From a virus, in the IMG/VR virus record IMGVR_UViG_3300030109_003951, positions 1 to 64,000 of that record: 64,000 bases of DNA. One strand, given 5' to 3'. Shown piece after piece: positions 17,076-25,518 of this stretch. Position numbers and translations under genes: made by a program. Each line of letters opens with the position of its first letter. Positions within the stretch are counted from its first letter, which is position 1. The notes under the pieces are model-generated. The model did no database searches, had not been told where the DNA came from, and saw only the letters and a list, made by a program, of their open reading frames with translations.

Positions 17076-19538
17076 GTGCCTCAATTACTTTTCCAAAAAG
17101 AAAGTGACCCTGCTAGACTAGTTCGCACTTTATTTGAAAAGGTCAGAATTGGTTACTTACTAGGAAAAGATGACCCTAAACATTATGCCGAGCGTTGGAC
17201 ATCTGTTATAGATGAACTAAAAGACTTACATGACGATACCAGCAATTTCGCAGCATTAATTAAAAGAACATTGAATGAAAAAGATTTGTTCTCAGACGAG
17301 GTTAAAAATCCAGAGTCACACGAAGCGGGTAGAATTTTTGCAGCAATTAAGAAACTGCGCTATTCTAAAATTACTAAAGACCCATTTATCGAAGAATTCG
17401 GGGAAGAAGTAGTTGATGCTCTTTTATCAGATGAACATGTTTATGTCAAATTTTTGCACTGGGCATTAAGAAACGATGATGATGTTTTAGAGTCAGAACT
17501 ATATGAGAATCAAGATTTAGACCCCGATGAAATCACTGGTGGTTTTGCAGGACTAGATTTAAAAGAAAAAGAAATCATTCCTTTTATCATAGAACATTAT
17601 GGTGACGATAAAGATTTATCAAGATTAGAATCTAAATATAAAGGGGCAATTAGTACTCTAAATAGAATTATAGACAATAAGGAACAAATGAAAAATCTAG
17701 TAGATTTAGATTTACAAAAAGCAGAAAAGTCATTATCTTTTATTGTTCCTAACAAACCAATGTATCGTATTTTTGATATTGAAGATTTAAAAGAATTAAG
17801 AGGTTTCACTGGTAAATGGGTAGTTCAAGAAAAGTATGATGGGATGAGAATACAAATCCACAAGTCAGAAGGTAAGGTCAAAATATATTCTTTTAATAAA
17901 AAAGACATCACAGATAAATGTCCAGAACAAGTTAAAATGATAAGTGAGAAAAAATTTGCAGATTGTATTTTAGATGCAGAATTGATGTTATTTGATGGTG
18001 ACGAACCATTACATCGAGCAGAAGTTGTTGCTAGAATTTTCAAAGATAAAAAATCAGATACAATTTTGAGAGCGCATGTATTTGACATCATGCAATATGA
18101 TGATAGAGATTTAACAGATTCACCATTAGAAGAAAGAATAAAAATATTATTCCAAAACTTTAGTCAACATTCAGATATTGAATTAGCATTCCCATCTAAA
18201 AAAGATACAAGGATTGCAGATTCAATGAAAGACATAGAAGTATATTCTAAAGAGATATTTAAAATTCCAACAGCAGAGGGTGTAGTGTTAAAAGATTTAA
18301 CCTCAACTTATTTCTTAGCCAATAGGAAAAATCCTAAATGGGTTAAATGGAAAAAGTTTGTCGACATTGATGTAGTAGTATTAGATATGAAGAAAACCAA
18401 ATCAGATTTATTTTCATATACTATTGGTGTGGGGCCAGTAGAAGAAGGTGTGGAAGTAAATGGTGTAAAATATCTAAGTGTTGGCAAAGCACTTAACACT
18501 AAAATTAGAGTAGACATTGGGGATATTATTAGAGTCAAGGTTGATGAAGTCAGACAAACACCAGATGGTTTTGCTTTACAATCTGCTAAAGTTATAGAAG
18601 TTCCCGAAGTTGAACAACCAGACAAAGTAGTAACTTTAGAATTTTTAGCAAAAGATACTAAAAAATCTTTGAACTATGATATTGAAGCATTTACTAAAGG
18701 ATATGAAATAACTGACCATGTTCATGGTCATGCTACCATTATTGCTAAATCAGATATGGATGGCTTTACAGTATATGGTTTTCAAGAAGATAACCTCATG
18801 GCTAAAAACGCTTTAGCAAATATGGAAGTTTGGAGAGAACAATTAGGTAAAGCACTTGATGAAGATAGGTCAGTTTTAGAAACAGCAATCATAAATGAAA
18901 TTAAAAGAACTAATAAACCTATGGATATTAATTCAATTGTAAGGTTTTTCAATAGAGATAAAGAACTAAAGAGAATATACGAAAGTGTATTCAACAGTAA
19001 TAAAAATGAATTGTTTAGAAGTCTTAAGAATAAATCAAAAGACCACCTCACATATGAAAAACAAAAATTTAATTTAAACATGGAAGTAGGAGAACCACTA
19101 AGAAAAGAATATTCTACTCCAGAAGAATATCGTAAAGGCACATTCAAAGTTTACATTACTGAAAATGAAAATATTCAAATTGTTATGGATTTAAATGATG
19201 AAAAGATTTCATGGATTATTAAGTTAGATAGTGAAGATGACATATTCAACTTATTCGGCAAATCTAAAAAATTTATGGCGCAAGTTGCAACAACAATGAC
19301 CAAAGGAAAGGTTATTGATTCTGGAGAAGTAGAATTAGGAGTTCAAAGACATGGTTATCATGAATACATGTTAAATGGAAATAAATTTGATACTCGTTTA
19401 CATTTCAGAGTTGTTCCTATTGATGATAAAGAGAACTGGGTAGCATTCACTAGTGTTAAACCAGAGAAGGTTGATTCTAATACTGATGATGGCATATGGG
19501 ATATACGGCAAGATAAGTATAATAAATTAACCCTTTAA
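17076..19538 (+). CDS. Large ATP-dependent DNA ligase with extra terminal domains
   Basis: From a GTG start, the 820-residue product carries a full adenylation core: catalytic EKYDGMR with K253, LDAELMLFDGD, HVFDIMQYD, EGVVLKDL and WVKWKKF, then an OB-type domain. A 220-residue helical N-terminal region precedes it. The C-terminal 290 residues include VQRHGYHEYM and FDTRLHFRVV (near residues 760-785), a weak resemblance to the 3'-phosphoesterase domain of LigD-type proteins. A second, ordinary ligase is encoded at 62175-63605, so this one, placed between portal and protease, is probably not the replication ligase. It may seal nicks in packaged or injected DNA. It has no tag, and ligase identity is much surer than the C-terminal call. 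Confidence 0.85.
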   Translation: MPQLLFQKESDPARLVRTLFEKVRIGYLLGKDDPKHYAERWTSVIDELKDLHDDTSNFAALIKRTLNEKDLFSDEVKNPESHEAGRIFAAIKKLRYSKITKDPFIEEFGEEVVDALLSDEHVYVKFLHWALRNDDDVLESELYENQDLDPDEITGGFAGLDLKEKEIIPFIIEHYGDDKDLSRLESKYKGAISTLNRIIDNKEQMKNLVDLDLQKAEKSLSFIVPNKPMYRIFDIEDLKELRGFTGKWVVQEKYDGMRIQIHKSEGKVKIYSFNKKDITDKCPEQVKMISEKKFADCILDAELMLFDGDEPLHRAEVVARIFKDKKSDTILRAHVFDIMQYDDRDLTDSPLEERIKILFQNFSQHSDIELAFPSKKDTRIADSMKDIEVYSKEIFKIPTAEGVVLKDLTSTYFLANRKNPKWVKWKKFVDIDVVVLDMKKTKSDLFSYTIGVGPVEEGVEVNGVKYLSVGKALNTKIRVDIGDIIRVKVDEVRQTPDGFALQSAKVIEVPEVEQPDKVVTLEFLAKDTKKSLNYDIEAFTKGYEITDHVHGHATIIAKSDMDGFTVYGFQEDNLMAKNALANMEVWREQLGKALDEDRSVLETAIINEIKRTNKPMDINSIVRFFNRDKELKRIYESVFNSNKNELFRSLKNKSKDHLTYEKQKFNLNMEVGEPLRKEYSTPEEYRKGTFKVYITENENIQIVMDLNDEKISWIIKLDSEDDIFNLFGKSKKFMAQVATTMTKGKVIDSGEVELGVQRHGYHEYMLNGNKFDTRLHFRVVPIDDKENWVAFTSVKPEKVDSNTDDGIWDIRQDKYNKLTL

Positions 19539-19546
19539 CATTGCTC

Positions 19547-19554
19547 TTTAAATA
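19547..19554 (+). promoter_or_regulatory. Candidate archaeal TATA box for protease-capsid operon
   Basis: TTTAAATA is centred about 26 bases before the GTG at 19576, the normal archaeal distance from TATA box to transcription start. The 37-base gap between genes is unusual in this compact arm. The mRNA would begin at or next to the start codon, i.e. be leaderless. Transcription start is not shown by sequence alone. Confidence 0.5.
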
Positions 19555-19575
19555 GTAGAACAGAAAATCGACATC

Positions 19576-20823
19576 GTGTTAGGAGGAGTTGTAACAACAA
19601 AATCAAATACGTTTGATATACTGAAGTCACAAGATGATTTAATAATTGCAGGATATGCTTCAATAGAAATGGTAGACAAACAAAATGATTTAATTACACT
19701 CAAAGCGTTGGAGGAAGCAGTACAAAAATTCATGGATAAAAATGAATATAGAAACGTAATGACTAACCATTCAAATGTTCAAGTAGGAGAAGTAGTAAAT
19801 AAATATAGAGATTCAAAAGGACAGATATATAAAACACAAGTAGATGATGTAGGATTTTTTGTAGTAATAAAATTAAGGGATGATATAGAAAAAGCAAAGG
19901 AAGTATCAAGAGACATAAGGCAGGGAACATTAAGGAGTTTTAGTATCGGGGGACAAGCACTAGAAAAAAGAACTGTTAGAGATAAAGAAGTAGGGGAATA
20001 CAACGAAATCAGCAAATTAGAATTACATGAGGTTACAATCTGTGAAAAAGGAATAAATCCAGAAGCAAAATTCGATATACTGAAACAAGATAAAAATAAG
20101 GTGAAAAAAATGAATGAATTAGAAAAAGCACTTGGCGAATTAAATGAACTAGTTAAGAACATGAATTTGTCCAAGGAAGAAGAAGAAGAAAAAGGACATG
20201 GTAGAGACATGGAAATGGGTCACGAAGAAGGCCATGAAGAAGAAAAAATGGGCTATGGTCATGATGAAAAGGCTGATGAAGAAGATGATGTAGAAGACAT
20301 GTCTTACAAGGCTGATGAAGAAGATGACGAAAAGAAAGCAGAAAAAGATGAGGATGATGAAAAGAAAGCATTAGAACTCAACACTTATTCTGAGGCTGGA
20401 GAAGTTGTCTTTGAGAATGGTAGAACAAAAGACCATCCTCAAGAATCAGAATTTAAGATGCAACCTCCTACACTAGATTTGAGTGCTGCTAACTTAGAAA
20501 AAGCATATGAAGCATTTAGAGCAGAAAAATTAGAAGCAATGGCTTATGAGAATCTATCCAAAACATTTGGTGACAGATTTAACTCTGAATTAAAAGCACA
20601 AGATGAAGCAATTGCAAAAGCAAACTACAATGCTAAAGCAGAAGTAGCAGAACTAAGAGAGCAATTTGCATCATTGAAGAAATCATTAACAGAAGAAAAA
20701 CAACAAGTAATTGCAAAACAAGAACAAGTTGTAAGTAATTTAAATATTCCAAGTACTGACGATATTGTAAAAATGAGTTGGGATGAATTACATCAAGTAA
20801 TTGATAATTTGGAGAACAGGTGA
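19576..20823 (+). CDS. Prohead protease fused to scaffold
   Basis: The 415-residue product has an N-terminal S78-type prohead protease domain: SIEMVDKQNDLI, MTNHSNVQVGEV (candidate catalytic His) and GTLRSFSIGG (candidate Ser), ending with ELHEVTICEKGINP. The C-terminal part is a strongly acidic, E/D/H-rich stretch (residues 195-270) followed by long helices, like an assembly scaffold. Two FDILK strings, residues 13-17 and 166-170, bracket the protease domain and match the tag core on other virion proteins, so they are candidate self-cleavage sites. GTG 19576 is the only usual start; AGGAGG lies just after it, so start recognition may be leaderless. It directly precedes the capsid gene. Confidence 0.85.
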   Translation: MLGGVVTTKSNTFDILKSQDDLIIAGYASIEMVDKQNDLITLKALEEAVQKFMDKNEYRNVMTNHSNVQVGEVVNKYRDSKGQIYKTQVDDVGFFVVIKLRDDIEKAKEVSRDIRQGTLRSFSIGGQALEKRTVRDKEVGEYNEISKLELHEVTICEKGINPEAKFDILKQDKNKVKKMNELEKALGELNELVKNMNLSKEEEEEKGHGRDMEMGHEEGHEEEKMGYGHDEKADEEDDVEDMSYKADEEDDEKKAEKDEDDEKKALELNTYSEAGEVVFENGRTKDHPQESEFKMQPPTLDLSAANLEKAYEAFRAEKLEAMAYENLSKTFGDRFNSELKAQDEAIAKANYNAKAEVAELREQFASLKKSLTEEKQQVIAKQEQVVSNLNIPSTDDIVKMSWDELHQVIDNLENR

Positions 20824-20828
20824 TTAAA

Positions 20829-22262
20829 ATGGTAAGAACAATAAACACAATAAGAGATTTAGAAGCGGCTACATACGGCTTCCAAAACAACTCAATTCTA
20901 AAAGGTACTGGAGTAGTTGGTGCAGCAGGAATTGGTGTAACTGGACACGATGCAGCAATAGGAATAAATGGAACAGCAGCCACAGCAATGACTGATTTAT
21001 ACAATGTAGTATATGGTCAAAAAGTTTGGTCAATGTTGAACCAAGAAATAAATCCACTAGCAATTCTTCCAAAAAGACCGTACACAACAAGCGGTTGGAG
21101 AATTCTAAAAGCAAGACCATTTGGTGGAGCAGATGCGAAATTCGGTTTAGCACATGAATTTTCTGACAACTCTACTGGTGATGCTTTAACAGCAGGTAGA
21201 AGTGGAACACAAGTTGACAGGCCAATGCCAGATGAAATTGGTGGTGTTAGAGAAAATGCAGGAATAGGTGGAGCAGCAGCAGACGGTGATATTACACCAG
21301 TTGCACCAGAATACACAAAACTATTCATGACTCCTAAAACAATTGCTCACATGTTTGAATTCAGTGAATTAGCATCTGAAATGGCAAAGATTGATGATGG
21401 TATCGGTGACTTAAGAGCATTGATTCGTGAAGATATGGGTAAATTCCATGCAGAAGTTCAATCAAAAATGTTAGTAATGCCTCTAGAAGCATATGACTTA
21501 GATGCTGGATTAGCAGCAGGTAGTTCCGCTAGTGGTGCTGCTGCATTTGCAGATATGGAAAGAAACTTAACATCATTAATGAAAATTGTTTCTTCCTCAG
21601 CAGAAGTTCATGAAATGGGTGCGCAAAGTATAGTAGCAGCAAATGATGGTGCTAACAGTGTAGACACAGTTAAACTATATGGTAACACAGATAGAGCAGC
21701 AGACACAGCATTAGGTTCCTCAGTAGGATTTATGGATGCAGAAGTTAACATTGGAGATGGATATGCAGCAGCAGAACAAAGAGTATTAACACTTTCAATC
21801 ATGAATAGTTTAATCCAAAGTTTAAGAACAAATGGAGCAAGTCCAAAAGTTATTATGACTGGATATGATACAATTCAAGCAATTGCTGACTTATTACAAA
21901 GCCAAGAAAGATTCATGGATGCTAAACACATTGTACCAACACATAATGGTGTAAAAGGTGTTGCTGGTGCAGAAGTTGGATTCAGAGTTGCAACATACTA
22001 TGACATCCCACTAATTCCAGCAAAAGACATGCCAAGCACATGCCACTTATCATTATCAACAGGATTAAGTGATATGTTATTCTTAGACACTGACCACTTA
22101 TGGTACTCCGTACTAAAACCAACTCAATACTTTGAAGATGGTATTAATCATGGAAACCCATTCGGCATTGGTAAACTAGGGAATCAAGGAATGTACCGAA
22201 CTATTGGTGAAGTAGGCTGTTCTTTCTTCAAAGGACAAGGTAAAATCACCAACCTAAAGTAA
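20829..22262 (+). CDS. Major capsid protein (HK97 fold)
   Basis: ATG 20829 follows GGTGATTAAA. The 477-residue product follows the protease-scaffold gene, as in HK97-type viruses. Features include a short N-terminal arm (MVRTINTIRDLEAATYGF), NPLAILPKRPYTTSGWRIL, and a C-terminal domain with FFKGQGKITNLK at the end. It is Ala/Gly-rich and nearly Cys-free. N-terminal residues 22-25 are SILK, followed by GTGVVGAAGIG; the xILK core matches the protease's own candidate sites, so cleavage after K25 is plausible. Identification rests on position, length and composition rather than a signature motif. Confidence 0.85.
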   Translation: MVRTINTIRDLEAATYGFQNNSILKGTGVVGAAGIGVTGHDAAIGINGTAATAMTDLYNVVYGQKVWSMLNQEINPLAILPKRPYTTSGWRILKARPFGGADAKFGLAHEFSDNSTGDALTAGRSGTQVDRPMPDEIGGVRENAGIGGAAADGDITPVAPEYTKLFMTPKTIAHMFEFSELASEMAKIDDGIGDLRALIREDMGKFHAEVQSKMLVMPLEAYDLDAGLAAGSSASGAAAFADMERNLTSLMKIVSSSAEVHEMGAQSIVAANDGANSVDTVKLYGNTDRAADTALGSSVGFMDAEVNIGDGYAAAEQRVLTLSIMNSLIQSLRTNGASPKVIMTGYDTIQAIADLLQSQERFMDAKHIVPTHNGVKGVAGAEVGFRVATYYDIPLIPAKDMPSTCHLSLSTGLSDMLFLDTDHLWYSVLKPTQYFEDGINHGNPFGIGKLGNQGMYRTIGEVGCSFFKGQGKITNLK

Positions 22263-22272
22263 GGTGATTTGA

Positions 22273-22626
22273 TTGGCTTTAGCATTTACAGTAACAATAT
22301 TGGCAGACCACAAAGGTTACACAGCACCAAGAGTATCTGGTGATGAGTACTTTGTAGATGCATTAGTTGATGTGAGTTCAATTGTTGCAGCAGGTTCAGT
22401 TATCCCTGCTGCTCAATTTGGACTAGAAACAATCACTGCTGCTTTTATTACAGGACATGATAATGCAAACGCATTACAACCACAAATTGAATGTTCTGCA
22501 ACAGGCGCATATGAATCAACAAGTTCAATTGCTCTTATGTTTACAAGTTTAGACGGAACAAACGCTACTCTCGCAGATGATGGGAATGGCGGCTCAGTCC
22601 GAATGAGAGTATATGGTTTAATCTAA
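22273..22626 (+). CDS. Putative capsid decoration or head protein
   Basis: TTG 22273 follows AAGGTGATT. The 117-residue product (MALAFTVTILADHKGY) is small, Ala/Thr-rich and strand-rich, with GHDNANALQPQIEC in the middle. It directly follows the capsid gene, where decoration or stabilisation proteins usually lie. No motif proves this. Confidence 0.55.
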   Translation: MALAFTVTILADHKGYTAPRVSGDEYFVDALVDVSSIVAAGSVIPAAQFGLETITAAFITGHDNANALQPQIECSATGAYESTSSIALMFTSLDGTNATLADDGNGGSVRMRVYGLI

Positions 22627-22636
22627 GGTGGTTTAC

Positions 22637-22972
22637 TTGGTTAAAGTTACCAACTATAGTGGGCGAAGATTCAGAACTAGAAATATGACTCTGATGCCAG
22701 AAGAAACTAAATCCATAGATGTTGAAACAGGAATTCAACTTATGGGTTTATCTGGTGTTAAAGTTATTTTTGAGGCTGGCGACAACCTATCCAACATAAC
22801 TGAGTACCGCTTAATAAAAGCAGCAAAGTTCGTAGGATTAACTGCTACATCTAAAGATGATGCAATCAAACAACTAGTACCTAAGAGAACAAGAACCAAG
22901 CAATTAAAGTCAGTAGTGACCAAAGCAAAAGAAGCAGTATTACCTGCGGAAGAAGAAACTACTGAGGAATAA
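22637..22972 (+). CDS. Small head-region protein
   Basis: TTG 22637 (MVKVTNYSGRRF) is favoured over GTG 22628 because AAGGTGG is correctly spaced from it. The 111-residue product starts with strands (RNMTLMPEETKSIDV) and ends in a Lys-rich, then acidic tail (PAEEETTEE). A small beta domain with a flexible tail fits a minor head or neck protein. No family is recognised. Confidence 0.5.
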   Translation: MVKVTNYSGRRFRTRNMTLMPEETKSIDVETGIQLMGLSGVKVIFEAGDNLSNITEYRLIKAAKFVGLTATSKDDAIKQLVPKRTRTKQLKSVVTKAKEAVLPAEEETTEE

Positions 22973-22974
22973 CT

Positions 22975-23268
22975 TTGTCTTGGGAAGATATACTCAAAGT
23001 AAGAGTTCCAGTAGGCAGAGCGCAAGGCTCTGATGAACGACCAGATATTACAATGGATGTATCTGAAAAAGTATTAGCGGGTGCTGATATTTTATATGCT
23101 GTTGAGAAAGCAAACTTGAGAGATAAAACTGGTAAAGGTATAGGAGAAACACTTTTAGAAATGTTAGATTTTACATCTAAAGAAATGACTTTAGCCAATG
23201 CATTATATCGTGATAAATCAGTACCAAGTCTTTATATTGACTATAAATTTCAAGAAATGTATGAATGA
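22975..23268 (+). CDS. Tagged head-region protein, TTG start
   Basis: TTG 22975 begins MSWEDILKVR, a perfect tag, showing that the codon is used as a start although no in-frame ATG or GTG is near. The 97-residue product continues with PVGRAQGSDERPDI and helices ending FQEMYE. It starts two bases after the previous stop. It is the only tagged gene downstream of the capsid gene besides a variant at 30910. Confidence 0.65.
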   Translation: MSWEDILKVRVPVGRAQGSDERPDITMDVSEKVLAGADILYAVEKANLRDKTGKGIGETLLEMLDFTSKEMTLANALYRDKSVPSLYIDYKFQEMYE

Positions 23269-23317
23269 CCGATATTATTAATAGACAGGTGTATTTTGGG
23301 GTAAATGAGGAGATACT

Positions 23318-23593
23318 ATGCCAGCATGTAGAAGTAGTGGAAAATTAACAGCAGATGCTTTAGTCGTGACTGGGAAAGTTAGGGTTGCTAGTCTTTTTGT
23401 ACAAGAAACTGGCGGAAGCACAGCAGAGATTGCAATATATGATAATACTGCGGCAAGTGGTGATGAAATAGCAAGAGTAAAATTAAGTGCGGGTTTAGGC
23501 CACGATGTTGATTTACATGGTGTTATGGTTACTAATGGTGTCTACTTTAAAAAAGTTAGTGGGGCTGCAACATGCTTCATTAATTATTACTAA
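23318..23593 (+). CDS. Small beta-rich head or neck protein
   Basis: The 91-residue product (MPACRSSGKLTADAL) is predicted all-beta (KVRVASLFVQET, AEIAIYDN, GVMVTNGVYFKKV). This resembles small phage proteins found next to capsid genes, but no name can be given. GAGGAG lies a few bases upstream of the ATG. The 49 bases before it contain no other gene. Confidence 0.5.
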   Translation: MPACRSSGKLTADALVVTGKVRVASLFVQETGGSTAEIAIYDNTAASGDEIARVKLSAGLGHDVDLHGVMVTNGVYFKKVSGAATCFINYY

Positions 23594-23604
23594 GAGGCGT
23601 TAAG

Positions 23605-23991
23605 ATGGCAGCAATGGATAAAGACACAAGGCTTGTAATGACGATACTGTTCGTAGGGGCGGTATCTGGAACGAATGTATATTTTTATAGTGCGTATGGT
23701 TCAGAATTACCATTTACAAATTTTGCACACGCAGTACTATTTGGATTTTTAACTGTTGGAGGAATCATGGGACTAAAAGCATGTTTTGATTTAGCAGTTA
23801 ATGATAGAATGGAACTTTGGTTATTAGACCGTAAGATTAAAATTTACTGGGAAAAGAAACAAAGAGAAACTCAACAAAAACAAAAAATTAGAGAGTCGAT
23901 GAATACTTATGGTTCATATATTCCCCCACAAAAACAAACTACCCAAGATAATGAGGTTCCAAACACATTCCTAGCATCAATAGAGCAGTAG
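23605..23991 (+). CDS. Membrane protein with two transmembrane segments
   Basis: The 128-residue product has two hydrophobic segments, about residues 10-27 (LVMTILFVGAVSGTNVYF) and 37-57 (FAHAVLFGFLTVGGIMGLKACF), followed by a charged, Lys/Gln-rich soluble tail (KIYWEKKQRETQQKQK). It is the first gene of a small membrane-linked block preceding a GTPase gene. No family is recognised. Membrane placement is read from hydrophobicity. Confidence 0.6.
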   Translation: MAAMDKDTRLVMTILFVGAVSGTNVYFYSAYGSELPFTNFAHAVLFGFLTVGGIMGLKACFDLAVNDRMELWLLDRKIKIYWEKKQRETQQKQKIRESMNTYGSYIPPQKQTTQDNEVPNTFLASIEQ

Positions 23992-24000
23992 GTGTGTTAG

Positions 24001-24207
24001 ATGCCTTTTCTCCCATCAATTACTGGCAACGAACAAGTAGCCTATGATATGAGTAGAGCGCATTCTGCTGATTTATTTTTTATCAAGATGAGAGCATGGT
24101 TTTGGGGAGTAACTGCTAGTGTTGCTTGTTTCTTATTAGGTCATATGATTGGCGTACTTGGTATCAATCTATATGAAATGGTGTGGGGTTGGTTTGGTGG
24201 TCATTAA
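24001..24207 (+). CDS. Small single-span membrane protein
   Basis: The 68-residue product has one hydrophobic segment at about residues 35-55 (GVTASVACFLLGHMIGVLGI) flanked by W/R-containing ends. Its stop overlaps the ATG of the GTPase gene by one base (TAATG), indicating coupled translation. It probably works with the neighbouring membrane-anchored GTPase. No family is recognised. Confidence 0.6.
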   Translation: MPFLPSITGNEQVAYDMSRAHSADLFFIKMRAWFWGVTASVACFLLGHMIGVLGINLYEMVWGWFGGH

Positions 24208-24872
24208 TGTCATTAATGGCTGGATTTGCCGTAGTCGCTGCTGATATTGCTTTAGGGATATATCATAAATTAAACACTATACCTTTTGGTGTATATGGTG
24301 CTACTAGAGTTGGTAAAACAACACTACACAATCAATTAAGAACAAGGGGCGAGGTTGCCGAAATTAAAAAAAGAACAGTGGGTTTACAACGGGCTACTAG
24401 AAAATCAGTTAAGATAGATGGCGATGCTAGAACTTTAAAAACTGCCGATATAGGTGGAGAGTCAAAGTATTGGGATTTATGGAAAAAAGATATGAAAGAT
24501 AGAAAAGTAGATTATATTATTTTTGTAATTGATGATAGGCACTTAGAACAAACTTACAATTTAGAAAATCAATTAGCATGGACTTATCTTGTAGATTTAG
24601 TTTGTGACGATTATTGGCACATAGGTAAAAAAAGAAAAAAGAAAAAAAAGTTTCCTAAAGCAGTTGGCTTGTGGGCAAACAAATATGATAAGTGGGGAAA
24701 GGAACATAATTACGAAGGGCCAATAGAAGAACACCCTATATTTCAGTCATTTAAGTATGGGATGCAGCGATTACATGATAAAGGAATACCCACTCACAAG
24801 TACATCGTGAGTGCAAAATCCGACCCAGAAATGGTATATCGTGGAGTAATGACAATGATAAAAGACTATTGA
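24207..24872 (+). CDS. Membrane-anchored small GTPase-like protein
   Basis: ATG 24207 gives 221 residues; the longer frame from 24183 lies inside the previous gene. Residues 3-18 are hydrophobic (LMAGFAVVAADIALGI), a signal anchor. The P-loop is GATRVGKT (31-38), switch I probably uses T57 (RTVGLQ), the G3 motif is DIGGE (81-85) and G4 is ANKYD (157-161). This order, with G4 specifying guanine, fits the Ras/Arf/SR-beta group of small GTPases. A very basic insert (KKRKKKKKF) lies near residues 141-149. Such GTPases act as switches at membranes; their presence in a tailed virus is unusual. Confidence 0.75.
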   Translation: MSLMAGFAVVAADIALGIYHKLNTIPFGVYGATRVGKTTLHNQLRTRGEVAEIKKRTVGLQRATRKSVKIDGDARTLKTADIGGESKYWDLWKKDMKDRKVDYIIFVIDDRHLEQTYNLENQLAWTYLVDLVCDDYWHIGKKRKKKKKFPKAVGLWANKYDKWGKEHNYEGPIEEHPIFQSFKYGMQRLHDKGIPTHKYIVSAKSDPEMVYRGVMTMIKDY

Positions 24873-24873
24873 G

Positions 24874-25518
24874 ATGATAAAAATGATGCAAGGAAATTAT
24901 AATGGAGGGTTAATTGGTAATACACAACATAACCCATTTGACAAACCTAGTAAAATCGCAAGATTAGCAGGGCCGATGATGGAATATAAATTTGAAAATA
25001 CAGCCCCCAAAAAAAAGTTAAAAGAATTAAGAAAAGTTTTGTTACCAGAAAAAAGAAAATTTTTACTTTTGAAGTTTGGCTACAAGTATAACATCCGTAA
25101 TAGATGTTTAGTGTGTGGCTCATGGCATGAGTGGGAAGCATCTGACCCATTAAGGGCTGGTATCATATTATCAGAAGTAACTAAAGGAAGACCGCTCCAA
25201 GGAACTTATTGTCCTAGACATGCTAACATGTATAAACAATTTGAAATGCTTCAAGATGAAGTTTTGGCTGACAAACATGGCTTAGAATTTAAAAGATATA
25301 TCCCTAAACCGAGAATCCCGTTAATGTCACAAGGGCCAATGACTAACCTAAATCAAGCGCAAGTTTCAAGTCTGATAGCCGCAGGGTGGTTAATACAGCC
25401 GCCCAAAGGCACCAAGGAGATTCCGAAAGAACAATACGTTAGATTGATGTCGGAGATACAAGGCAAACTAAAACAAATAGAAAATTTAGTAGGAGTGATA
25501 GACAATGGTGAGGAGTAG
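24874..25518 (+). CDS. Zinc-binding protein of GTPase block
   Basis: The 214-residue product contains RCLVCGSWHEW and GTYCPRHANMY, a probable C-x2-C ... C-x2-H zinc site near residues 77-115. A basic stretch precedes it (PKKKLKELRKVLLPEKRKF), and the C-terminus is helical. It begins one base after the GTPase stop and overlaps the next gene by 14 bases. No family is recognised; cooperation with the GTPase is inferred from linkage. Confidence 0.55.
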   Translation: MIKMMQGNYNGGLIGNTQHNPFDKPSKIARLAGPMMEYKFENTAPKKKLKELRKVLLPEKRKFLLLKFGYKYNIRNRCLVCGSWHEWEASDPLRAGIILSEVTKGRPLQGTYCPRHANMYKQFEMLQDEVLADKHGLEFKRYIPKPRIPLMSQGPMTNLNQAQVSSLIAAGWLIQPPKGTKEIPKEQYVRLMSEIQGKLKQIENLVGVIDNGEE

